From the NCBI GenBank assembly GCA_003557125.1, contig PWPN01000295.1, forward strand, positions 1 through 20,980: a stretch of DNA of 20,980 nt, read 5' to 3'. The stretch comes from Phycisphaerae bacterium. Its GTDB lineage: Bacteria; Planctomycetota; Phycisphaerae; UBA1845; PWPN01. The position numbers and the translations under genes were made by a program. Each line of letters begins with the position of its first letter. Within the stretch, counting starts at the first letter, position 1. The notes under the pieces are model-generated. The model made no database searches. It had not been told where the DNA came from and saw nothing but the letters and a program-made list of their open reading frames with translations. This document shows positions 7,832 to 14,846 of the stretch, in pieces.

Positions 7832-10798
7832 TCAGTTCTGTCGCAGTCTCCCGTCTTCGGGAACGAAGCTCGGCTCGTTGGTGATCAGCAGCACGTCGTA
7901 CCGGATCGAGCCGTCCAGGTTCCGCAGCGTCAGCGTGTGGCGGCCGGCCGGCAGACGGATGCCCTCGAGGTTCGCCCGCCCCGGCCAGGCCCACGTCCAC
8001 ACTTGCGGTGCGAGCGGGTGGTCCGCAGCGATGAGCTCGTCCGGGATGTTCAGGTCGGTCCGTCCGTCGCCCAGCGTCGTCAGCGGTTGGCCGTTCAACA
8101 GAACCTCAACGCGATGGTCGACCGAGGGCCCGCGTGCACCCGTGCCCCGGAGAAGATAGCGCAGCCAGAAGTAATAGGCGTCTTCCTCGGGCACCTCGAT
8201 CGTCCAGGCGGCGCTGTTGGTGTCCGGCTCTTCGGGGACCACGTAGTCGGCTGCCCGCGTGCCGCCGGCCGACGATCGCTCGAACGCGCCGGTCAGTTCC
8301 GCCTCGCCAAAGGCCAACTCGATCTCGACGGGCGACGTCTCGGCAGGCGGCGTCGATGCCTCGGCCAGGGCGATCGGGCTCTCGTCACCGCGACGATTGA
8401 CGGCTGTCACGGCATAGTGGTAGCGCGTGTCGGCCCTTAATCCCCAGTCGATGAACACTGCCTCTGTCGGCGAGCCGATCCGAAGTTCCTGGGAAAGTTC
8501 GGCGATCGGTTCGCGCGATGCGTACACGTGGTAATGGCTCAGACCGGGTTCATTCGTGTGCCGCCACGTGAGGCGGTTGACGCGCGGCTGGACGTTCGCA
8601 GCCCGCAACTGCTCGACGGCCGACGGTCGCGGCTGATCTTCCGGGCGCGTGCCCTGGGGCGTCATCGACGCATCGGTCGTTAAGCACAGCAGGTCGAGCT
8701 GCGCCGACGCATCGCCGGTCGCCAGCGTGACCTCCGTTCGCCCGGCCGACAGTGCAAGAGGGTTCCCCTCGACCCGCACCCACGTCCACTCCGTTACGTT
8801 GGTTGCGACCTCGCGCGGGGTGTCGGCCACGCCGATCTGCCAGCGTGTGCGCTCGGGTTGACCGCTTCGCACGCGGGCCCACAGATGGTATAGGCCGTCC
8901 GCGGGCACGTCGATTGTCAGGCCCGCTTGGCCGCGATCGGATTCCGGGTGACGGTAGAGATAGTACCAGTCCGAGGCCTCGCGCCGATCGACACCGATCG
9001 TCAACCCGGGAAGCGCATCGGTCTCGAGGTCCCACACTGCCTGCTCCGCCTCGGCATAGACCGTGAGCGTACCGTCGTATTCTTCGGGCAGTTGCACACC
9101 GGCTCGCGCCACCTCGGCCGAGTATCCGCTTTCGAGCCCGGAGTGCTCGAGCGAGGTGACCACGTAGTAGTAGGCCCGGCCCGGCTGGACCGTTTCATCG
9201 TGCCAATGCGTGTCCTCGACCGGCTCCGGCGTAACCAGGGTGTATCCGTGCCCGCTCGTTCGGCTGCGATAGACGAGATACCCTTTCGTCTCGCGGCTGT
9301 ACGTGGAGGGTTGCCAAATAATCGTCACGCCATCATTTTCGACTCGCCAGCTGGGATCGATCGGCGGGCGCGGTCGCGCGACGACGGCGATGTAGTTTTT
9401 GAATCGGCCGGTCATGCTCGAGCCGTAGTGGATCTTCGTCGCGTCCGGGCTGAACATCGAGAAGTCGCCCCCGGCGTAGTAGGCATTGAAGCGATGCTTC
9501 GTGTCCACGATCGGCTGGAAGGTGCCGTCCGAGAAGACCTGGAATTCGACGTTGGCGTTCACGGGCCGTCGGTAGCTGCCGAAGTGCCAACCGCGCACCC
9601 AGCCGACGAAGTAGCGCGGGTGATGCCGCCAATGGAGATGGTAGTTGGTTCCGTCGGGCGAGAGCTTGATCGAACGTTCTTGGCCGTCACGGACGCGGAA
9701 GATGCGCGTCGTCCCGCCGTCCACCGCGATGAACTCCCGGTCGGGGTCGCCCGACTCGTGCCCGTGCGTCGCGTGCGGCAGGTTCCTCCAGAGTGCGTAA
9801 AGCTCCTCCATGCTCATGTCGGTGGGCAGCGACACGCCATCCATGAACCGGTCCAGCCTGTAGATTGTCCACTCGTCGCCCTGGGGGTACTTGACCCGTC
9901 CCTCGTGAAAGGCGCGGAGGTAATTCGTGTTCCCGCAGAGTGGGGCGGCGATGAGGTTTTTCTCGCCGGTCTGCCGATCCACGAGCATGCCGGTTCGCAG
10001 TGCGATCAGGTCGCCGTGCTGCTGGTGGTTGTAAACGACGGGCATATGGTTCGCGCCGCCGTGCTGATGCCACAGGAGTACGGACGGGCCGTCCGGGCCG
10101 ATGGGTCGACCGTCGTAGAGGGGCATCGCCGGCACGGGGTAGTTCTCGTCGTTTTCGAACGGCACGAAAATACCGCGATTGGGCAAGTCGATGAAGATGT
10201 GACGTTCATCCTCGGTCAGGCCGTAGATTCTCGCGGTTGCGTTCGGCCATGCAAAATGACTCCACTCGGCGACGACCTCCTGTTCGCCTGTCCGCCAGTT
10301 GTTGCGCGTGACCTTGTCGAAAGGACTGTGGGGTGAATAGTAGAGCTCGGGATCTTCGGGCGCCCAGACCGCCGGCCGACCGCCGTGGGCGGGTATCAAC
10401 CGGGAGTAGTCGGCGTTGAAGAACCACCCCCTCTGCGGCTCGTCATCCAAGGTGCGAACGCCCTCGACGTAAAGCGCCGATGCGTTGATGTTCCAGGCCG
10501 ACCAGATCGAGGCAGTGCCCGCGTGCTCGGTCGTGGGCGAATCGTCGAGCATCCAGACCGTCGTGCCGAACCGCCGATCCTCGAACATGACCCGATGGGT
10601 TCGCAGTTCCCGGCCCTCCTGGTAGAGGTCGAAGGGCTTGCGGCCCTGACGTTCCATGAAGGCGTGCAACCCCTGGACCGGGTCCGGATCGGGCTCGTAG
10701 CCCACCGCTGTGGATGACTCGTCCGCGAGCCCCTGTGCGGGTGTGCCGATACAGAGGATCGCGACCGAAAGCATGGCTGCTAAAAGAGCATGACGCAT
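7832..10798 (-). CDS. Large secreted protein: propeller-like N-terminal region, two Fn3 and two CBM-like domains
   Basis: The protein has 988 residues. A signal peptide (1-25, cleavage likely after GLA) leads to a long Trp/His/Asp-rich region (about 40-478) with repeated beta-propeller-like strand motifs such as IKLSPDGTNYHLHW (378-390) and FSMFSPDATKIHYGSS (446-461). A first Fn3 domain follows (about 480-567, ending YYYVVTSLEHSGLESGYS), then a beta-sandwich resembling CBM6-type modules (about 575-705). A second Fn3 domain (about 720-820, YHVYASREPI and YHYAVTAVNRRGDES) precedes a second CBM-like sandwich (about 828-980). Histidine clusters at 244-261 and 387-393 could bind metal. AGGAG lies 8 bases before the ATG. 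It is probably an extracellular glycan-binding or glycan-degrading protein; the enzymatic activity is not recognised. No sortase or anchor motif is seen. Confidence 0.75.
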   Translation of the reverse strand: MRHALLAAMLSVAILCIGTPAQGLADESSTAVGYEPDPDPVQGLHAFMERQGRKPFDLYQEGRELRTHRVMFEDRRFGTTVWMLDDSPTTEHAGTASIWSAWNINASALYVEGVRTLDDEPQRGWFFNADYSRLIPAHGGRPAVWAPEDPELYYSPHSPFDKVTRNNWRTGEQEVVAEWSHFAWPNATARIYGLTEDERHIFIDLPNRGIFVPFENDENYPVPAMPLYDGRPIGPDGPSVLLWHQHGGANHMPVVYNHQQHGDLIALRTGMLVDRQTGEKNLIAAPLCGNTNYLRAFHEGRVKYPQGDEWTIYRLDRFMDGVSLPTDMSMEELYALWRNLPHATHGHESGDPDREFIAVDGGTTRIFRVRDGQERSIKLSPDGTNYHLHWRHHPRYFVGWVRGWHFGSYRRPVNANVEFQVFSDGTFQPIVDTKHRFNAYYAGGDFSMFSPDATKIHYGSSMTGRFKNYIAVVARPRPPIDPSWRVENDGVTIIWQPSTYSRETKGYLVYRSRTSGHGYTLVTPEPVEDTHWHDETVQPGRAYYYVVTSLEHSGLESGYSAEVARAGVQLPEEYDGTLTVYAEAEQAVWDLETDALPGLTIGVDRREASDWYYLYRHPESDRGQAGLTIDVPADGLYHLWARVRSGQPERTRWQIGVADTPREVATNVTEWTWVRVEGNPLALSAGRTEVTLATGDASAQLDLLCLTTDASMTPQGTRPEDQPRPSAVEQLRAANVQPRVNRLTWRHTNEPGLSHYHVYASREPIAELSQELRIGSPTEAVFIDWGLRADTRYHYAVTAVNRRGDESPIALAEASTPPAETSPVEIELAFGEAELTGAFERSSAGGTRAADYVVPEEPDTNSAAWTIEVPEEDAYYFWLRYLLRGTGARGPSVDHRVEVLLNGQPLTTLGDGRTDLNIPDELIAADHPLAPQVWTWAWPGRANLEGIRLPAGRHTLTLRNLDGSIRYDVLLITNEPSFVPEDGRLRQN

Positions 10799-10821
10799 CG
10801 AAAAAACTCCTGGCCCGCAAG

Positions 10822-10855
10822 GCCCGTACGCATCTCAACCCAGTGAAGTACGGGC
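10822..10855 (-). other. Inverted repeat in the leader of the large secreted-protein gene
   Basis: gcccgtac (10822-10829) and gtacgggc (10848-10855) are perfect 8-bp arms with an 18-nt loop. They lie between the candidate promoter and the start codon, so the RNA leader could fold. No T run follows. Confidence 0.4.
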
Positions 10856-10879
10856 ACCGGGCCGATGTCGACTTCTCGC

Positions 10880-10907
10880 ATTATTCACCTCACGCCATGA
10901 GGGGCAA
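10880..10907 (-). promoter_or_regulatory. Candidate promoter for the large secreted-protein gene
   Basis: On the - strand TTGCCC (10907-10902) and AATAAT (10885-10880) are separated by 16 bp, about 80 bp upstream of the ATG at 10798. It is a moderate match judged by eye. Confidence 0.35.
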
Positions 10908-10986
10908 GGAAACAAGGGACGGTGCGCGCGTTACATGCGTTTATCGAAGGAAGGGCGGGGTTTTACCTATGGAGGTGCACTCGCGC

Positions 10987-12981
10987 TCAGGCCGGCTGGG
11001 CGCCGGGGGCTGTCGAGGGGCCGAGCGTTTCGGTCGCGGGCTGGAGGCGGGAGCCGGTCGTCGTCGCCGCCGGCAGGGGAGGGGCAGCGGGCGTCGCGTC
11101 GTATTCGGGGACGGTGTTTTTGAGTTCCTCGCGGATCGCCTCAGCCGACGCGGTGTCCATCATCGCGATGAGCCGATCGATGCACTTGCAGACGCGGTTG
11201 AAATCTTCGGGCCGTTTGTTGTTGATGCCGATCTTGGGGTGCGCGGTACGGCTCGTGTCCTCGCCGGTGATCGAAAGCTCCTCGAAGAGCTTTTCGCCCG
11301 GGCGCATGCCGGTAAAGACGATGTCGATGTCCTCGTAGGGGCGCAGGCCGCTGAGCGTGATGAGATCCTGCGCGAGCTGGACGATCTTGACGGGCTCGCC
11401 CATGTCCAGCAGGAAGATTTCGCCGCCCTTGCCCATCGCACCGGCCTGGAGGACGAGTTGGGCCGCTTCGGGGATCGTCATGAAGTAGCGGACCATCTCC
11501 GGATGCGTCACCGTGACGGGCCCGCCGAGGGCGATCTGCTGCTTGAAGATCGGGATGGCACTGCCGCTGGAGCCCAGGACGTTGCCGAAGCGAACCGTGA
11601 CGAACTCGGTTCGGCCATCCGACGCACCGGCCAGTTGCTGGACATACATCTCGGCGACCCGCTTCGAGCAACCCATGACGCTTGTCGGGTTGACAGCCTT
11701 GTCGGTCGAGATCATGACGAATTTTGCGACGCCGGTCTGCCGCGCGGAGTCCGCCAGGCACTTCGTGCCGAGGATGTTGTTCTTGACCGCTTCGCCCGGG
11801 TTCCATTCCATCATCGGCACGTGCTTGTGAGCAGCTGCGTGAAAGATCGCTGCCGGTCGCTCGGCCGCCAGCAGCGCGCGAATCCGATGCACGTCGCCGA
11901 TGTCGGCGACGCACGGCTGGATGTCGAGATCGGGGAAAAGGCCGAGCAGTTCGCGATGGATTTCAAAGAGGGCGTTTTCCATCCGCTCGACGAGCAGGAG
12001 CCGTTTCGGCTGGAAACGGGCGATCTGACGACACATTTCCGAGCCGATCGAACCGCCCGCCCCCGTCACCAGGACGACCTTGCCGTGGATGTACTGACCG
12101 ATAGCCTCTGTGTCGAGCGTGACGGGGTCGCGCCCGAGCAGGTCCTCGATATCGACGGGGCGGATCTGGTTGACCTCGACCCGCCCTTCGATGAGGTCGC
12201 GGACAGCCGGGACGGTGCGGAACCGCAGGTTCATGCCCTGGCAGAGTTCGACGAGATGGCGGATCTTGCGTTGCGGGGCACTGGGCATCGCCAGCAGGAC
12301 CTCGTCAACCATCTCGTCCTGACAGATCTTGCGAATCTCTTCGGTCGGGCCGAGCACCTCGACGCCGCGAATCCGCCCCCCCCATTTGCGCTCGTCGTCG
12401 TCCAGGAAGCCGACAACGTCGTAGCGGGCCTCGGACGTCCGCGCGATCTCGCGCAGGATGAGGTCGCCCGTATCACCGGCCCCGACGATGAGCAGTCGGA
12501 CCTGTGTCGCCGACGCGAGGGGACGCAGCTCCTCATAATAAAAACGGTAACCGACCCGCGCGCTGGCCACCACGACGATCGTAAAAACCAGATCGAGCAG
12601 AAAAACGGAATTCGGGATCCACAGATTTCGGTCGGGCGGCAAAAACTGGCGCCAGATGCCTTGGGAAAAGTAGTAGATGACCACGCAGATGAAGATGCTG
12701 GCGTAGACGGCGATGATGATCCGGAAGAGGTCGCGCAGCCCGACGTACTTCCAGGAATCGCGGTAGAGGCGGAACCACCCGAAAACCGACAGTTTGACCG
12801 CAAGGGCGAGCGGAAGATAAGTCAGATATTCAGCAGTGAACCAGCGCTGCGAAGGTCGAAAATTGTGGGCAACGCCGAAGGCCAACAGTAAGCTGAACGT
12901 GAACAGGCCCGCATGCGCGAGGAAAGAGATCAACGCGAGGGGGACGTGGTATTCGCTGTTGGGCTTGCGTGTATCAGCCAT
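10987..12981 (-). CDS. Membrane-anchored nucleotide-sugar 4,6-dehydratase/epimerase (CapD/WbpM/PglF type)
   Basis: The protein has 664 residues. Four membrane segments (about 12-35, 52-70, 85-107, 124-142) precede a CoA-binding-like Rossmann domain (GAGDTG, 167-172). The extended short-chain dehydrogenase domain follows with TGAGGSIG (306-313), FHAAAHKHVPMME, STDKAVNPTSVMGCSK (425-440) and RFGNVLGSSGSAIPIF. The usual Tyr of YxxxK is Met436 with Lys440, the SMK-type triad described for WbpM-like dehydratases. These enzymes convert UDP-GlcNAc-type sugars for capsule, O-antigen or glycoprotein glycans. The tail after 620 is Ala/Pro/Thr-rich. The frame is open to 13062, but the ATG at 12981 lies downstream of a good promoter and begins the usual N-terminus. 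The SD is weak. Exact sugar substrate is unknown. Confidence 0.92.
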   Translation of the reverse strand: MADTRKPNSEYHVPLALISFLAHAGLFTFSLLLAFGVAHNFRPSQRWFTAEYLTYLPLALAVKLSVFGWFRLYRDSWKYVGLRDLFRIIIAVYASIFICVVIYYFSQGIWRQFLPPDRNLWIPNSVFLLDLVFTIVVVASARVGYRFYYEELRPLASATQVRLLIVGAGDTGDLILREIARTSEARYDVVGFLDDDERKWGGRIRGVEVLGPTEEIRKICQDEMVDEVLLAMPSAPQRKIRHLVELCQGMNLRFRTVPAVRDLIEGRVEVNQIRPVDIEDLLGRDPVTLDTEAIGQYIHGKVVLVTGAGGSIGSEMCRQIARFQPKRLLLVERMENALFEIHRELLGLFPDLDIQPCVADIGDVHRIRALLAAERPAAIFHAAAHKHVPMMEWNPGEAVKNNILGTKCLADSARQTGVAKFVMISTDKAVNPTSVMGCSKRVAEMYVQQLAGASDGRTEFVTVRFGNVLGSSGSAIPIFKQQIALGGPVTVTHPEMVRYFMTIPEAAQLVLQAGAMGKGGEIFLLDMGEPVKIVQLAQDLITLSGLRPYEDIDIVFTGMRPGEKLFEELSITGEDTSRTAHPKIGINNKRPEDFNRVCKCIDRLIAMMDTASAEAIREELKNTVPEYDATPAAPPLPAATTTGSRLQPATETLGPSTAPGAQPA

Positions 12982-13032
12982 CTTGTTTTCTATCGGACGG
13001 CACGAACGATCGGTCAACACTTGTGGACGACG

Positions 13033-13061
13033 ATCATAACACATCCTGCCCGCGATGTGCA
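13033..13061 (-). promoter_or_regulatory. Extended -10 promoter for the CapD/WbpM-type gene
   Basis: On the - strand TGCACA (13061-13056) and TATGAT (13038-13033) are 17 bp apart, and TG lies one base before the -10 box (TGTTATGAT), giving an extended -10. The expected start point leaves about 45 nt of leader before the ATG at 12981, which supports that start over the upstream in-frame ATG at 13062. Confidence 0.5.
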
Positions 13062-13219
13062 CGCGTCAGGAGCCGTCCGGATTAAGAGCCGGTTCGCGTT
13101 CTTTTGCTTCCTTCGGCAGGGACGGTTTGCAACGCCATCGCGCTGCCCCGTATCGAAGAACCGCCAGCACCCTCACCCGGTCAATAGGGCTTGCGTCGAA
13201 ATGCGCGTTTTTGCCCCTC

Positions 13220-14494
13220 TCAGGGCGATTCGATTTCAGATTCAAAATCGAGTGCGGGAGCGGCCGGGACGGCCTTGCCTGCTCTTTCCGCCTCTTCAAA
13301 CAAAGTGACGAAACGATACCACGGGGCCTGTTCCGGCGCCGCCCCCCCCGTCTCCGCCTGCTGCTGAAGCATGTATCGGTCAACGGCTTCGACAAAGCGG
13401 CGGGCATGCCCCTTGGCAAGAGTGACCTCTCCCTTGCCCCATGTCCACATCGCATCCAGGATGATCACCTCAGGTCTTTGGCGATTGGCAGCCAGATATT
13501 GCATCAACCTCTGGTCGTGCTCGACGTATTCGGCCCGTTGCCCGTAAAATGACCGAACGTCGCGAAATTGGTTCAACACATCCGCGCCGGCGACACCTTG
13601 CTCCCCGGCGTCCTGATGAAGCAGCCAGTAAATGTTATTGATCGCTTGGGAATATTCCTGGGCTGCGATGCAGGCATAAACATGCCAGAGGCGAAGATAG
13701 ATGCGCTGCTGGAGGTCGCCTGCCGCAGCCGCATCGGCCAGGATGAGCTGATCGCGGGCGATCTGATAGTGGCCGGCCCGAAAGGCCTCCATCGCCTGCG
13801 ACTCGAACATCTGACGGCGAGCCGCGAGTCGGTTCTCCACAAGATCCCGCAAGCTGACTTCAGTCCGTTGTGCCCGCGTCGAATCGGCGCCGCTCTGTGC
13901 ACCCTGGGCCAGCGCCGCTCCGGTAATGTCATCCATTTCCCTTGCGGTCGAACCGATCGTTTCCGGTCGGCCCCAGCTTGCATACCGTGCCGCCACCCGA
14001 TCCGTCGAGCTGGCGCGACGGCGTAACAACGGATCCCAGCCTCGGTTCGTCACGGCATCGATCGAGTTATAAAAGCTTCCCCGTCGGGGGAAGGATCCGC
14101 CGAGACGCGGCGGAGCACGAAAAGTGCTCAGTCCCCGTGAACGCGACACAAGTGGATTAACAGGGGGATGATACAAAGTGCCTCCCCCTGCACGCCTGCC
14201 GCCCCCGCCAACACCACCGAGCAGATCGCGTCGTGTAGGAGCTGCACCGGTAGCCTGCCCCCTGGGCTCACCCCGCTGGTCACCAAAGCCGGTTGGTCGG
14301 CCGAAGCGGGCGCCACCAAAATTATGCGTTAACCGATTCGCCGGCGAACTCTGACTCGGGCTGATGCTGCCGCCTTGGCGACCGACCGTCATCTGACCGG
14401 AAGCCAGTGAGATCGGCCCCAGGAGCAATATCAGTGAAACGACGGAAATTCGACATCTCCACCGATACGCTGTTGTGCGCTGCCATTCGTACAT
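13220..14494 (-). CDS. Secreted Gly/Arg-rich protein with helical, TPR-like C-terminal half
   Basis: This is a 424-residue protein of unrecognised family. A basic N-terminus and hydrophobic core (about 15-31) end in LASGQ, a likely signal-peptidase site. Residues 35-170 are low-complexity Gly, Arg, Ser and Pro (RRDLLGGVGGGGRRAGGG, FRAPPRLGGSFPRRGSFYNS). From about 200 the sequence becomes alpha-helical with TPR-like features: AMEAFRAGHYQIARDQLILADAA, then YACIAAQEYSQAINNIYWLL, then a Trp-containing helix (ILDAMWTWGKGEVTLAKGHA). AAAGGA sits about 9 bases before the ATG at 14494, preferred over the upstream in-frame ATG at 14584. An extracytoplasmic, perhaps protein-binding role is inferred. 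It lies between the phosphatase and the dehydratase genes. Confidence 0.75.
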   Translation of the reverse strand: MYEWQRTTAYRWRCRISVVSLILLLGPISLASGQMTVGRQGGSISPSQSSPANRLTHNFGGARFGRPTGFGDQRGEPRGQATGAAPTRRDLLGGVGGGGRRAGGGTLYHPPVNPLVSRSRGLSTFRAPPRLGGSFPRRGSFYNSIDAVTNRGWDPLLRRRASSTDRVAARYASWGRPETIGSTAREMDDITGAALAQGAQSGADSTRAQRTEVSLRDLVENRLAARRQMFESQAMEAFRAGHYQIARDQLILADAAAAGDLQQRIYLRLWHVYACIAAQEYSQAINNIYWLLHQDAGEQGVAGADVLNQFRDVRSFYGQRAEYVEHDQRLMQYLAANRQRPEVIILDAMWTWGKGEVTLAKGHARRFVEAVDRYMLQQQAETGGAAPEQAPWYRFVTLFEEAERAGKAVPAAPALDFESEIESP

Positions 14495-14846
14495 AGGGGC
14501 CGTCCTTTCGCGGAATCGGCACGGGAACCTGAGCGGCTCCGGCATCTGCTGCGTCATCTCAACAGATCGGCATGCTGGAAGCATATATCGACAAAACCCG
14601 GCCGTCGATCTTGGGCCTTTCTGTTGTGACAGAGGGTATGGGCACTACGCCCGTTCCCCCTCCCTTGCCTCCATGGCGCTCAAATTCTTGGCGCAAACAG
14701 CGGAGGCTGGCTACTTTTATCATACGAGTCTGCTTACCTGGCTGTTTCAAATATTGAAATACAATCTTGGCAGGGGGGGTGCTTTCAGAGCTGAAAATCG
14801 AACGGGAGACAGTGTGCGTACAATAATTACATGCACGCTTTTATAA
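14495..14846. other. 352-bp gene-poor spacer with small palindromes
   Basis: No gene is supported here; the open frames on both strands lack an SD and family-like composition. It is upstream of the secreted Gly/Arg-rich gene and downstream of the phosphatase gene. It contains two TTTCA/TGAAA palindromes (14745-14759 and 14783-14796), a weak + strand promoter-like pair (CTGGCT 14738-14743, TACAAT 14760-14765, spacing 16) and an imperfect hairpin followed by TTTT on the + strand (14816-14841). No clear promoter for the secreted gene was found; TATGAT occurs on the - strand near 14719 with a poorly spaced TTGAAA. Confidence 0.45.

Noticed and set aside
10714..12891. A 725-codon + strand frame opposite the CapD/WbpM-type gene
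   Set aside because: It is antisense to a gene with all family motifs, and shows only Arg/Asp/His-rich shadow composition.
14475..14846. A 123-codon + strand frame in the spacer behind the phosphatase gene
   Set aside because: No SD, no recognisable family, starts inside the secreted-protein gene on the opposite strand, and codon use is unlike neighbours.
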